Positions 8,802 through 21,102 are shown, counted from the stretch's first letter. The stretch: 64,000 nt of DNA from Gordonia alkanivorans NBRC 16433 (GCF_000225505.1 NZ_BACI01000092.1:18091-82090), one strand, 5' to 3'. A program made the numbers and translations. The notes: generated from the sequence alone by a model not told the origin.

Positions 8802-9104
8802 TCAGGCGGTGAAGGTCTCGATCAGGGTGTGCTGCTCGACGGCCGACGGAGCCTGCATGCCCGGGGCCTGGTCATCGGAGTGCGAGGCGCGGAACGAATC
8901 CGACTTCAGCCACGCCAGGAAGTCGTCCTTGGCGTCGAACTCCATGGTGGAGACGTAGGGCAGGCCCTCGGCCTCCGGACGCATCAGTGTCGCGCGGTGC
9001 AGGCCGGGGACACCCTTCAGCGTGGTGCGCATCGAGTCCGAGAATGCCTTCTCGAAGGCCTCGGCGTTCTCGGTGACATCGATGCGGTTGGTGATCACGA
9101 ACAT
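8802..9104 (-). CDS. Antibiotic biosynthesis monooxygenase fold; IsdG-like haem-degrading candidate
   Basis: A 100-residue protein starting at 9104, where AGGAG lies about seven bases upstream; a longer frame to 9155 has no good start. The length and the residues Asn6, Trp65 and His75 match the Asn-Trp-His triad of IsdG/IsdI haem monooxygenases, with the Trp-His spacing of 10 seen in IsdG/IsdI. The fold is the dimeric ferredoxin-like ABM fold. In this family the protein opens the haem ring to free iron. No iron box was found upstream, so the haem role rests on the triad. It could instead be a general ABM-domain protein. Confidence 0.72.
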   Translation of the reverse strand: MFVITNRIDVTENAEAFEKAFSDSMRTTLKGVPGLHRATLMRPEAEGLPYVSTMEFDAKDDFLAWLKSDSFRASHSDDQAPGMQAPSAVEQHTLIETFTA

Positions 9105-9137
9105 CTCGTCGACTCCTGGTTCGGGTCCGATAGGTCT

Positions 9138-9174
9138 CCGCCATCTTACCGACACGATGTCGGCAAGATGGCGG
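9138..9174 (-). terminator. Hairpin terminator after the SRPBCC gene
   Basis: Arms of 17 bases (9138-9154 and 9158-9174) enclose the loop CGA. As minus-strand RNA all 17 positions pair, one of them G-U; as plus-strand RNA one position is an A-C mismatch. It lies directly after the stop of the SRPBCC gene on the minus strand. There is no U-run. Confidence 0.6.
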
Positions 9175-9179
9175 TGGTA

Positions 9180-9647
9180 TCAGCCGAAGCGGTTCGCGAG
9201 AGCCCGGAGTGTGCCCTCGATGCCCTGACCGTTCTTCCTGTCGTAGCCGATCAGTTCCATGATCTTCGGGACCTTGAGCGTGGAGTAGTCGAAGGTCTCG
9301 GTGACCTGCGTGGTCGTCGGCGACGTGGCGACGAGGTCCCAGCGCCAGCGATGACCCATGGGGTGCTTCCACTCGACGACCCGGTCGGGGTCGACGTCGG
9401 TCGCGGTGGAGGTGATCGTGTACGGGACGCCGAACTGCTTCATCCCGACGCTGAATCGCGCACCGGGGGTGAGTCTTTCCGGGCCCTTGACGGGTGTGTC
9501 GCGCACCGTCCCCGAACCGTCGAGTTCGGGATGCCGATGCGGGTTGGCGATGAGGGCGAAGACCTCGGCGGCCGGCGCGTCAACGACGATGCGCCGTGAA
9601 ACGCGGTGCGGGCCCGTGTCAACGGTGATGACGGTGTCGGAAGCCAT
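9180..9647 (-). CDS. SRPBCC (START-like) ligand-binding protein
   Basis: A 155-residue protein with a polyketide-cyclase/dehydrase-type SRPBCC fold: RRIVVDAPAAEVFALIANPHRHPELDGSGTV is the typical first strand and helices, and TTTQVTETFDYS a later strand. Such proteins bind hydrophobic ligands in a deep cavity; the subgroup seen in Mycobacteriales has no assigned reaction. It stands alone between hspR and the IsdG-like gene and is closed by its own hairpin. It is unlikely to be part of the heat-shock operon. Confidence 0.78.
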   Translation of the reverse strand: MASDTVITVDTGPHRVSRRIVVDAPAAEVFALIANPHRHPELDGSGTVRDTPVKGPERLTPGARFSVGMKQFGVPYTITSTATDVDPDRVVEWKHPMGHRWRWDLVATSPTTTQVTETFDYSTLKVPKIMELIGYDRKNGQGIEGTLRALANRFG

Positions 9648-9701
9648 ACATCCAACGTACGCGGGCCCTGCCGATCACCCTCGTGGAACGAGTCAGACCG
9701 T

Positions 9702-10100
9702 TCAGTCGCCGGATCGTCTGCGCCGCGGCTGCCACACGACGAGGGCATTGGTCCGGGGCACCGGGACGAGCTCGCCTCCGCGGCGGTTCCGCGACGCGGC
9801 GACCTCGTCGGTGAGCTCACGGACCCGCTGTTGCAGCGCCTCGACCTGATTACTCAGATCGATGATCCGTTTGATCCCGGCGAGGTTCACACCCTCCTCC
9901 TGCGAGAGACGCTGGATCTCACGCAGGAGGTCGACGTCGCGTGACGAGTAGCGACGACCGCCGCCACTCGTCCGCTGCGGGGTGACCAGACCGAGGCGGT
10001 CATAGGTCCGCAGGGTCTGGGCGTGCATGCCGGCGAGCTCGGCGGCCACCGAGATCATGAAGGTCGCGCCGTCGGCGTCGAAGTTCTTCTGGCCGGCCAT
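9702..10100 (-). CDS. hspR: HspR, MerR-family heat-shock repressor
   Basis: A 132-residue MerR-type regulator. The N-terminal winged helix has FMISVAAELAGMHAQTLRTYDRLGLVTPQRTSGGGRRYS, then a coiled coil (SNQVEALQQRVRELTDEVA). In actinobacteria HspR binds HAIR inverted repeats, with DnaK as co-repressor, and shuts off the dnaK operon, clpB and in some species lon. It is the last gene of the operon, 3 bases after the dnaJ stop. HAIR sites are present upstream of dnaK and of lon in this window, which supports the call and an autoregulatory loop. Confidence 0.95.
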   Translation of the reverse strand: MAGQKNFDADGATFMISVAAELAGMHAQTLRTYDRLGLVTPQRTSGGGRRYSSRDVDLLREIQRLSQEEGVNLAGIKRIIDLSNQVEALQQRVRELTDEVAASRNRRGGELVPVPRTNALVVWQPRRRRSGD

Positions 10101-10103
10101 GAC

Positions 10104-11300
10104 TCATCTCCCCCAGTTCGCCCGTGGATCGAACCCGCTTGCCCGCTCGGCCTGATCGTAGGCGCGCATCGCCTCGATCGCGGCGTCGTCGAGCTTGTCC
10201 GGCACCGCCACCTTCACGGTGACGAGCAGGTCGCCGGCGCCGCCGGACCGCTTGGGAACGCCGCGGCCGCGCACGCGCAGCGTCCGGCCGTCGGTGGTGT
10301 TCGGCGGGATCTTGACTCCGACCGAGCCCTCGAGCGTCGGTACCGAGACCGTCGCGCCGAGAACGAGTTCGGAGATCCGCACCGGCAGCTGTACCCGAAG
10401 GTCGTTGCCGCTGCGCGTGAACTGCTTGTGCGGGGTGACGTGGACAACGACGTAGAGATCGCCCGACGGCGCTCCGCGTCGTCCGGCCTCACCCTGCCCG
10501 GCGAGCCGAATCCGCTGTCCGTCTTCGACTCCGGCCGGGATCCGCACGTTGATCGTGCGCGTCCGGTTCTTCACTCCGCTGCCGGAGCAGTCGCTGCACG
10601 GATCGTCGATCCGCGAGCCGGTGCCCTGGCAGTCCTGGCAGGGTTCGCTGAACCCGAAGGCGCCCTGGTTGCGGCTGACGAAGCCGGAGCCGTTGCAGTT
10701 CGGGCACACTCGCGGACTGGTGCCCGGCTTGGCACCCGACCCGTGACAGGTGGTGCACGGGGACGGGCTGGTCACCCGCAGCGGGACCGTCGTGCCGAGC
10801 GCCGCGTCCTTGAAGGACAGCGTGGTCTCGGTCTCGAGGTCCTTGCCGCGACGGGGACGGCTGGCCGTCGACGTGCGCTGGGATCCGCCGCCACGGTTGA
10901 AGAGTCCGTCGAAGATGTCGCCGAACCCGCCGGCACCGCCGGCCTGACCTCCGCCGAACAGGTCGCCGAGGTCGAAGTCGCCGCCGGTCGTGTACGTCGT
11001 CCCGCCGCCGGGGAAACCACCGCCCGGGAAGCCGTTGCCGCCACCGCGGAATCGTCCGCCGGCGAACATGGCACGGGTTTCGTCGTACTCCTTGCGCTTC
11101 TCCGGATCGCTCAGGACGCTATGGGCTTCGGACACCCGCTTGAAGCGCTCTTCGGCCGCGGAATCGCCGGGATTGGCATCCGGGTGCAGCTCGCGTGCGA
11201 GCTTGCGATAGGCCTTCTTGATCTCTTCAGCCGAAGCGTCAGAAGCAACGCCCAGGTCCTTGTAGAAGTCGTGTTCCAACCACTCACGTTGTGGAGCCAC
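10104..11300 (-). CDS. dnaJ: DnaJ co-chaperone (type I Hsp40)
   Basis: A 398-residue class A J-protein. It has a J domain with HPD (in LHPDAN), a Gly/Phe-rich linker, four zinc-binding repeats ([36 protein letters not shown]) and the C-terminal substrate-binding domains. It hands unfolded clients to DnaK and triggers ATP hydrolysis. The GTG start has a strong AAGGAGGTGA ribosome site. A 216-base gap with a palindromic repeat separates it from grpE, which is unusual because grpE and dnaK overlap. Confidence 0.96.
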   Translation of the reverse strand: MAPQREWLEHDFYKDLGVASDASAEEIKKAYRKLARELHPDANPGDSAAEERFKRVSEAHSVLSDPEKRKEYDETRAMFAGGRFRGGGNGFPGGGFPGGGTTYTTGGDFDLGDLFGGGQAGGAGGFGDIFDGLFNRGGGSQRTSTASRPRRGKDLETETTLSFKDAALGTTVPLRVTSPSPCTTCHGSGAKPGTSPRVCPNCNGSGFVSRNQGAFGFSEPCQDCQGTGSRIDDPCSDCSGSGVKNRTRTINVRIPAGVEDGQRIRLAGQGEAGRRGAPSGDLYVVVHVTPHKQFTRSGNDLRVQLPVRISELVLGATVSVPTLEGSVGVKIPPNTTDGRTLRVRGRGVPKRSGGAGDLLVTVKVAVPDKLDDAAIEAMRAYDQAERASGFDPRANWGR

Positions 11301-11355
11301 CAGACGTCACCTCCTTCAATTCTTCTATTGTCTGGATGGATGTTTCAGTTGTTCC

Positions 11356-11474
11356 CCCGCTCCCTGAGGTGCGAGCGGAGCGAGCCCACCCGCTCCCTGA
11401 GGTGCGAGCGGAGCGAGCCACGAAGGGTTCGTCGCCCTTCGTGGCTCGTCGCTTGCGCTCCTCGCACCTCAGGG
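11356..11474. repeat. Palindromic REP-like element between grpE and dnaJ
   Basis: A 31-base unit (CCCGCTCCCTGAGGTGCGAG... type) occurs twice in direct order at 11356-11386 and 11389-11419. The second copy is also the left arm (from 11395 to 11427) of a long imperfect inverted repeat whose right arm is 11435-11474, with a 7-base loop. Transcribed, it would form a very stable hairpin inside the heat-shock mRNA. The style is that of dispersed palindromic elements of high-GC actinobacteria; other copies outside the window cannot be seen. Confidence 0.75.
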
Positions 11475-11516
11475 ATCGGTGGTCGGATCGCCCGTCATGC
11501 ACGGGCGACTGTTGCC

Positions 11517-12136
11517 TTATTGTGCACCGGTCTGGTCGCCGGCGGGCTCGGGATCGGTGACCGTCACCATGGCGGTGCGGATCACCTTCTCGCCCAGTCG
11601 GTAACCGCAGCGGTACACCGCGCCGATGACCGGGTGGTCGCCGGTGCCGTCGTGCTGAACCGCTTCGTGGAGTTCGGGGTTGAACTCCTCACCCGCGGCG
11701 CCGAAGGCCTCGAGGCCCTCCGCGTTGAGCACTGCGGTCAGTTTGTCGGCGACTGCCCGGAGCGGGCCGGTCTCGAGATCGCCGTGCTCACGGGCACGGT
11801 CGAGGTCGTCGAGGACCGGGAGGAGCTTGTCGATCAGGATCTGCTTGCCGTAGGCAACCGATCCCTGCTTCTCCTCGGCAGCTCGCCGACGGAAGTTGGC
11901 GAACTGGGCGCGTTCCCGCTGCAGGTCGGCCGTCAGCTCGGCGAGCCGGGCATCCGACGACGCGTCGTCGGCCGGCTGCCCGTTCTCGGACTCGTTCACG
12001 ACGGGTTCGGCGTCGGCCGGGCCGGGTCCGGCGGCCGGCTCGTCGCGCACCTCACCCGTTTCCGGGTCGATGCGACGACGGTCGGTCACCGTCACCGGCT
12101 CCTCGCCGGACCCATTCGTCGAATGGGATCCTGCGG

Positions 12137-12140
<4 letters not shown>
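11517..12140 (-). CDS. grpE: GrpE nucleotide exchange factor
   Basis: A 207-residue protein. An acidic, disordered N-terminus is followed by a long coiled coil ([26 protein letters not shown]) and the C-terminal beta domain with the GrpE signature (VMVTVTD preceded by [13 protein letters not shown]). It releases ADP from DnaK. The GTG start overlaps the dnaK stop by four bases (GTGA), so the two are translationally coupled. The N- and C-terminal Pro/Glu-rich extensions are longer than in E. coli, as is usual in actinobacteria. Confidence 0.94.
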
Positions 12141-13984
<1,844 letters not shown>

Positions 13985-14100
13985 GTTTGGCTTCCTCCTA
14001 GTTTGTGGGTGTGCACCCAAGTCCTTTGGCCCCGCGGTTCGATGACGCGGGGATGATGTCCGAAACCCAGCGGGACCGAACTTCAGTGCGTCCGACTCAT

Positions 14101-14129
14101 GTCCTACTGAATTCAGGGCGATGAGTCAA
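14101..14129 (-). promoter_or_regulatory. Candidate vegetative promoter of the dnaK operon
   Basis: On the minus strand TTGACT (14124-14129) and TAGGAC (14101-14106) are 17 bases apart. The downstream HAIR site ends six bases before the -35. The -10 is only a partial match, so this is tentative. Confidence 0.45.
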
Positions 14130-14134
14130 ACCTA

Positions 14135-14155
14135 CTTGAGTCTGGATCGCTCAGG
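14135..14155. promoter_or_regulatory. HAIR operator 1 (HspR) upstream of dnaK
   Basis: CTTGAGT, seven bases, GCTCAGG. The HAIR consensus is CTTGAGT-N7-ACTCAAG; the first half is perfect and the second matches 5 of 7. Confidence 0.8.
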
Positions 14156-14170
14156 TTTCTCGAAGTGTGT

Positions 14171-14197
14171 AACGGGGCCCCGGTGGCCTTTGTTCCC
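14171..14197 (-). promoter_or_regulatory. SigH/SigR-type promoter of the dnaK operon
   Basis: On the minus strand GGGAAC (14192-14197), 18 bases, then GTT (14171-14173). This fits the GGAA(T/C)-N18-GTT pattern of SigH (mycobacteria) and SigR (Streptomyces). It lies between the two HAIR sites. Confidence 0.7.
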
Positions 14198-14212
14198 GGA
14201 TCGCGGGAAAAA

Positions 14213-14233
14213 GTTGAGCGAATTTCACTCAAG
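14213..14233. promoter_or_regulatory. HAIR operator 2 (HspR) upstream of dnaK
   Basis: GTTGAGC, seven bases, ACTCAAG. One half is the perfect consensus and the other differs at two positions. It is 78 bases from HAIR 1, measured between starts. Confidence 0.82.
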
Positions 14234-14254
14234 AGGCCCCAGCCGGCGTAACTC

Positions 14255-14283
14255 TTGACACACCTGTACGCACCGGGCAGATT
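14255..14283 (+). promoter_or_regulatory. Possible plus-strand promoter for the DUF1214 operon
   Basis: TTGACA (14255-14260) and CAGATT (14278-14283) are spaced 17 bases. A transcript from here would have a leader of nearly 200 bases before the GTG at 14485. The stretch 14021-14484 otherwise holds the dnaK control region and no convincing gene. Confidence 0.35.
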
Positions 14284-14484
14284 TCCTCCAACAGGAAACA
14301 AGCGATTCCTCTTCCACCGTTCCCGAGGACTGCCCATGCCGCAGACCAGCCCCACCCGGACGAAGGGCACCACGCACTCCCCACACCGGCGTCCGCATCG
14401 CGTCGCTGTTTGGGTTCCCGGAGAGGTGGGCGACCCCACCTTCGGGGTGGTGTGCGCCCGGCGAGACGCCCGGGTCCGGCGCTC

Positions 14485-15567
14485 GTGACCGACGACGCTC
14501 GGCCGGAGGTCGCCGCGTGGAACGGTCTGGTCGACGCACTCCGTTCCGCGGGCGACAAGGTCGCCGCCGACACCGCGGACCTGGACCCGGCCGAGCAGGC
14601 CGACGGATTCCGCGCCCTGGTGCGCGGGTTGTCGAATCAGTTGTCGCGCTTCGAGGTCGATCGAGAACGCCCGGAGCTCGTGCCGTTCAACGGGTGGCGA
14701 CACAAGTTCCTGATGGACAACCCCGATTTCCGCTACTGGGTCGGCGAGGTTCGTGGTGACCGCGCCTACCGCATCCGCGGTAACCGCGGCGATGCGTCGT
14801 ACGTCTCGGTGACCGTCTACCAGCGGACGGGCGGCCTCGGCGCCGAGGCAACCGCCCGCATCGACAACGACGCCATCGGATTCGACGACGACGGCGGCTT
14901 CGAGATCGTCCTCGGTGGTACCGCACCGGGGGCCGGCGACTGGCTGGAGTTGCCGGAGAAGTCCGGTGTCATCTGGGTACGGTTCTTCCACGACGACGTC
15001 GACCGGGACGAATTGGGCTGGTGCAGAATCGAACCGGTGGCCGAGACACCCGTACCACCGTCGATCGATCCGGGGAGGTTCGCGACCTCGTTGGGCACCC
15101 TCGCGGCCACGACCTCGATGCTGCCGACGATCTTCGAGATCTCGACCAAGGACGATCTCGATCCACCGAATGCCCTGCGGCACTGGTCGGAGATGGCCGG
15201 TGGTGCCGTCTTCACCGAACCCGGAATCCATTACGTCCGCGGCGGTTGGCAACTCGAACCGGGCCAGGCGCTGGTGATCGAGGGCGACGTCGTCGAGTGC
15301 AGGTACTGGAACATCCTGGCTTACAGTCGTTTTCTGAACTCCCTCGACTTCCGGTACCGGCCGGTGTCGTATACGGGTGCCACCGCCACCGTCGTCGACG
15401 GCCGGTATCGGTTCGTGATTGCCGCCGAGAGCCCCGAGGTCGGCGACTGGATCGATTCCGAGGGGCGCGACTTCGGGATCATCGTGATGCGTTTCCTGCA
15501 GCCGGCCGCGCCCCCTCCCCTGCCGTCCGCTCGGGTTGTCCCGCTCGTCGAACTGCGAGGTGAGTGA
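14485..15567 (+). CDS. DUF1214 domain protein
   Basis: A 360-residue protein if started at the GTG at 14485; the open frame reaches back to 14410 but that part is Arg/Pro-rich and unlike the rest. The middle has YWVGEVRGDRAYRIRGNRGDASYVSVTVY and the C-terminal half has the DUF1214 features (WQLEPGQALVIEGDVVECRYWNILAYSRF, then DFGIIVMRFLQP). These are beta-sandwich proteins of unknown activity often found with lipid or steroid genes. It overlaps the sulfotransferase start by one base (TGATG), so the pair is co-translated. Confidence 0.72.
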   Translation: MTDDARPEVAAWNGLVDALRSAGDKVAADTADLDPAEQADGFRALVRGLSNQLSRFEVDRERPELVPFNGWRHKFLMDNPDFRYWVGEVRGDRAYRIRGNRGDASYVSVTVYQRTGGLGAEATARIDNDAIGFDDDGGFEIVLGGTAPGAGDWLELPEKSGVIWVRFFHDDVDRDELGWCRIEPVAETPVPPSIDPGRFATSLGTLAATTSMLPTIFEISTKDDLDPPNALRHWSEMAGGAVFTEPGIHYVRGGWQLEPGQALVIEGDVVECRYWNILAYSRFLNSLDFRYRPVSYTGATATVVDGRYRFVIAAESPEVGDWIDSEGRDFGIIVMRFLQPAAPPPLPSARVVPLVELRGE

Positions 15568-16832
15568 TGGTGAAGTGGACGCCGCCGCAGCGGAGTGAGG
15601 TCGCCGAGGACATCTACGCGGCCGCGGAAGCCGATCGGCTTGCCCGCCCCGAGCGGTACCGGCTGGGGGTCGAGGCAACCGACGCGATCGTCGAACGGGC
15701 CACTGCCGAGCACGGTGTCGAGGGGTTGGGCGACCCGGCGCTGTGGCGGCCTGGCTTGGAGCGGTACCTGGCTTCGGCAGCCGAGGACGGGCGTCTGAAC
15801 GCAGTCGGCGTCCGCAATGCGCAGGACGCGGTGATCGGGAAGCTACGGGCGCGCTCCATCTTCGACAAGACCCTGGTGGAGAACCCGGAGGTGGCCGAGC
15901 GTGCGGTGCTCCCGCCGATCGTGATCATCGGCGGGTGGCGCACCGGGACGACGTTCCTGTACCGGCTGATGGCCCGCGACCCCCGGCTCCGCGCACCGCG
16001 GCCCGTGGAGTTGTACGCCCCGTGGCGGGTCGCGAAGCTGTCCCCGGAAGAACGCGAACGGTTGATCGAGACCCAGGCCGCCGAGCCCAACCCGCTGCAC
16101 CTGCTGAATCCGGCGATGGCCGCGGTCCACGATTCCGGACCGGCGCTCCCCGAGGAATGCGTACTCGGCATGGGAACGACCCTGCGCAACTGGGCATTCA
16201 GCTCAACGATGCGCCTCGACAGCTACTCCCGGTGGCTGGCAGACCAGGACTTCGCCGGTGAATACGCAGCGCATCGGACGATGCTGCAGATCCTCGACGA
16301 CGGCTCTCGACGACGCTGGCTGCTGAAGGCACCGGCCCACACGCCCGAGCTGGTCGACCTTGCCCAGACATATCCCGGCGTCTGCATCGTCCATCTGCAT
16401 CGCGACGTCGTGGAGACCGTGGCGTCGGGCGCGAGCCTGTTCGCGACCTACCGCTCGACCTACAGCGACGAGGTCGACGGCCATGACGTCGGTCGATTCC
16501 AGATCGAGCAGTCGGAGTTGTGGTTCCGGCGTGCGCTCGAGTTCCGCGACTCCCGCGCGGCCGGATCGGCGACAGTCGTCGACATCGACTACCAGGACCT
16601 GGTGTCCCGGCCCGCAGAGACCATCGAACGGGTTTATGCAGCAGCCGATCTCGATGCTCCAGACGTGGCGACGATGCTCGCCGAGCACAACGCGGAACAA
16701 CCGCGTCACGGGAAGGGCAGACATCGGTACAGCCCCGAGGAGTTCGGGATCGAGCCCGACGCGCTCAGGGAACGGATGGCGTTCTACACCGATGCCGTCG
16801 CCGAATGGACGTCGAGCCCCACCCCACGGTGA
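15567..16832 (+). CDS. PAPS-dependent sulfotransferase family protein
   Basis: A 421-residue protein. The 5'-phosphosulfate loop is seen in IIGGWRTGTTFLYRLM, and RDVVETVAS is the 3'-phosphate-binding strand and helix. The family moves sulfate from PAPS to hydroxyls of lipids or other small molecules; the mycobacterial Stf group is the closest known set. The substrate is not evident. The ATG at 15567 shares one base with the stop of the DUF1214 gene, so both probably act on the same compound. Confidence 0.83.
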   Translation: MVKWTPPQRSEVAEDIYAAAEADRLARPERYRLGVEATDAIVERATAEHGVEGLGDPALWRPGLERYLASAAEDGRLNAVGVRNAQDAVIGKLRARSIFDKTLVENPEVAERAVLPPIVIIGGWRTGTTFLYRLMARDPRLRAPRPVELYAPWRVAKLSPEERERLIETQAAEPNPLHLLNPAMAAVHDSGPALPEECVLGMGTTLRNWAFSSTMRLDSYSRWLADQDFAGEYAAHRTMLQILDDGSRRRWLLKAPAHTPELVDLAQTYPGVCIVHLHRDVVETVASGASLFATYRSTYSDEVDGHDVGRFQIEQSELWFRRALEFRDSRAAGSATVVDIDYQDLVSRPAETIERVYAAADLDAPDVATMLAEHNAEQPRHGKGRHRYSPEEFGIEPDALRERMAFYTDAVAEWTSSPTPR

Positions 16833-16949
16833 TCGCCGGGTCGCGGATCCCGCAACGTCGGGTTGCACTTGGGTCTCCGTCCGTCGGGTTCCCGGTAGAG
16901 CTGTCTCATGCGGCGCTACCGTCGGATATTCCGATGTCGGGAGGTCGAG

Positions 16950-17768
16950 ATGGGTGAGACCACATCGAGTGTCACACGGTGGGCGCCCTGGCGCGTGGCA
17001 CCGGCCTCGGGATTCGAGGTCGACGACCCGACCGGTAGAGGCAGCGTCGGTGTCGTCCAGATCAACGAGCGACAATTCGTCGTCCTCAACACCTTTCGAT
17101 ATTCGGACGAGGTCGTCGAGAACGACCTGCTCACCAAGCTGGTTCGCGGTGGCATGGAGGAACCGGAGGCCCGTGCGGCGATCGACAAAGCCCGGACGTT
17201 CGTTCCGCGCGAGGACAATCCGACAGACCTGGCATCGGTGCCGCGTTTCATGCGCTGGTTCGAGGACTCGTACGGAAGGCACTCCCTCGCTGCGTTGATC
17301 CACGACGAACTCATCACCGACACCGTCAATTCGGGCGCGCTCGGCAGCGACACCCTGTCCGACCGGTTCTTCCGGGAGATGATGCGAACCTCTGGGGTCC
17401 CGTGGTTGAAGCGCTGGATCATGTGGTCGGCCGTGGCACTCCGGACCCGTTGGGTTGCAGGTGGTTACCGTCGCTGGAGCATCGTGTTGTGGTTGTTGTT
17501 GAGCGTGGTGGGGATCGCCGCGACCGTCGGCTCTGCGGGCGCGCTTCTGTTCGATCGGCCGTGGCCGGTGTCGTCGCCGGGCTGGTCGTTCGTGGTGGCG
17601 CTGTTGATGATCTTCGTCGCCGCGCCACTGTGGGGACGGCAGTGGGCCGCCAGTCTCATCGCGGCCGTCGGCGCGTTATGGCTGGTGCCTGCCGCTGCCG
17701 TGACGAGTCTCGCCTGGGTGGTGTATCGCGTGCTGGAGTGGACCGCCCGCACGGTGGGGCTTCGATGA
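16950..17768 (+). CDS. DUF1353 protein with C-terminal membrane segments
   Basis: A 272-residue protein from the ATG at 16950, which has GGGAGG eight bases upstream. The N-terminal half is a DUF1353 domain with the typical DLASVPRF motif and the helix SLAALIHDELI. The C-terminal ~100 residues hold three hydrophobic segments (IVLWLLLSVVGIAATVGSAGALLF, FVVALLMIFVAAPLWG, AASLIAAVGALWLVPAAAVTSLAWVVY). DUF1353 occurs in phage and bacterial proteins related to zinc peptidases of the peptidoglycan type; fusion to membrane segments is uncommon. Function is unknown. Confidence 0.7.
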   Translation: MGETTSSVTRWAPWRVAPASGFEVDDPTGRGSVGVVQINERQFVVLNTFRYSDEVVENDLLTKLVRGGMEEPEARAAIDKARTFVPREDNPTDLASVPRFMRWFEDSYGRHSLAALIHDELITDTVNSGALGSDTLSDRFFREMMRTSGVPWLKRWIMWSAVALRTRWVAGGYRRWSIVLWLLLSVVGIAATVGSAGALLFDRPWPVSSPGWSFVVALLMIFVAAPLWGRQWAASLIAAVGALWLVPAAAVTSLAWVVYRVLEWTARTVGLR

Positions 17769-17774
17769 CGAGAA

Positions 17775-17812
17775 GCGAGGCACCGTCCGGCTTGTTCCGA
17801 ACGATGCCCCGC
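17775..17812 (-). terminator. Strand-specific hairpin after lon
   Basis: Arms 17775-17790 and 17797-17812 with a six-base loop. Read as minus-strand RNA, all 16 positions pair (three as G-U); read as plus-strand RNA three positions are mismatched. This points to termination of the lon transcript rather than of the DUF1353 gene. Confidence 0.65.
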
Positions 17813-17825
17813 TCCTGTATCTGCC

Positions 17826-20153
<2,328 letters not shown>

Positions 20154-20165
20154 GAAACCTCCAGA

Positions 20166-20186
20166 GTTAAGTCTGATCGGCTCAAC
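20166..20186. promoter_or_regulatory. HAIR operator (HspR) upstream of lon
   Basis: GTTAAGT, seven bases, GCTCAAC; on the minus strand GTTGAGC-N7-ACTTAAC. The left half equals the left half of HAIR 2 at dnaK, and each half keeps 5 of 7 consensus positions. It sits just upstream of the lon ribosome site (20158-20162). Streptomyces lon is a known HspR/HAIR regulon member. Confidence 0.7.
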
Positions 20187-20210
20187 TGAGATGGCTGGAA
20201 GTTTGTTCCC
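20183..20210 (-). promoter_or_regulatory. SigH/SigR-type promoter of lon
   Basis: Minus strand GGGAAC (20205-20210), 18 bases, GTTG (20183-20186), the same layout as at dnaK. The -10 overlaps the HAIR site, so bound HspR would block it. Confidence 0.65.
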
Positions 20211-20284
20211 GACTGATTTATGCCAGGGGCGAACGGGGTGAGGTCAACGAGCGAGCGCCGCCCAGTGGTGATGCCACCGAGGGC

Positions 20285-20890
20285 TCAACACTCCCAGGTG
20301 AATCCGTCCGGGTCGCTGAACTGCCCGGCGTCGCCGCCGATCACCAGCCGATGCGACCCGGCCCCCGCAGGGTCGACGCCGGCGTCCTTCGCCGCGGCCT
20401 TGCGGCCGTACAGCGCGAGCTTCACCGAGTTCGGGTCGCCCTCGAACTCGACATACTTGCGGCCGTAACTCTTCCCGACCGTGAATCCACGCTCGACGTA
20501 GAACTGCTTGGTGGCGGCAACGTCGTCTACGCCGAGGAGTAGGACCAGGTCGTCGGCCCTGCGCGCGGGTGCACCGGTCGGCTTCTTCGACGAGCCGGCG
20601 ACCTTCCAGATCGTGCCGTCGGGCGCCTGGACCACGCCGCCGTAGCCCCAGAAGGACCTTCTGGCGGGTTTGAGCACGGTGGCGCCGGCGTCGACCGCGG
20701 GTTCGAGGAAGGAGTCGACGACCGTCGGGTCGGCAACCACGAGCGAGATCACGAAGCCGCGGAAGCCTTGGCTGGGTGATTCGGCTACTCGGAACCGAAG
20801 TCGGTCGCCGAGTCCGAAAGCCTTGTCGTAGAAGACCTCCGCCGCGCTGAGGTCGGGAACTTCGAGGGTGAGTGCGTTGATGTTCGTCAT
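20285..20890 (-). CDS. VOC family (glyoxalase/bleomycin-resistance fold) protein
   Basis: A 201-residue protein made of two VOC modules (about residues 1-105 and 112-201), starting ALTLEVPDLSAAEVFYDKAF and repeating with DLVLLLGVDDVAATKQFYVERGF. The second module ends with FSDPDGFTWEC, a usual VOC ending. VOC proteins bind metals and act as dioxygenases, isomerases or drug-binding proteins; here no specific class can be named. It is read in the same direction as lon but is separated from it by the lon control region. Confidence 0.78.
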   Translation of the reverse strand: MTNINALTLEVPDLSAAEVFYDKAFGLGDRLRFRVAESPSQGFRGFVISLVVADPTVVDSFLEPAVDAGATVLKPARRSFWGYGGVVQAPDGTIWKVAGSSKKPTGAPARRADDLVLLLGVDDVAATKQFYVERGFTVGKSYGRKYVEFEGDPNSVKLALYGRKAAAKDAGVDPAGAGSHRLVIGGDAGQFSDPDGFTWEC

Positions 20891-20958
20891 GCTTCGACGC
20901 TATGGGGCGTCGAACTGCCTCCGCTTCTCGATTCCTGACCGATCAGCAGGCGGGCCGC

Positions 20959-21102
20959 TCAGCCGGGAAGGTCGACGAGGCGGGTCGCGAGCACGACGAC
21001 CTGAGCGACGACCAGTACCGCCAGCGCGACGGCGAACGCCGCCGCCGTGATGACCACTCCCGCGGAAGCCTTCAGCGCATCCCACACCGACTTCAGCGTC
21101 AT
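20959..21102 (-). CDS. Small single-pass membrane protein
   Basis: A possible 47-residue protein from the ATG at 21102, with GGAG upstream. Residues 11-40 form one long hydrophobic helix (GVVITAAAFAVALAVLVVAQVVVLATRL) after an amphipathic N-terminus. No homology can be stated. It may be expressed with the VOC gene. Confidence 0.42.
   Translation of the reverse strand: MTLKSVWDALKASAGVVITAAAFAVALAVLVVAQVVVLATRLVDLPG

Noticed and set aside
14255..14488. Possible leader peptide of 50 or 77 codons before the DUF1214 gene
   Set aside because: The stop overlaps the GTG start (GTGA), which is suggestive, but the product is Arg/Pro/His-rich and no ribosome site precedes the ATGs.
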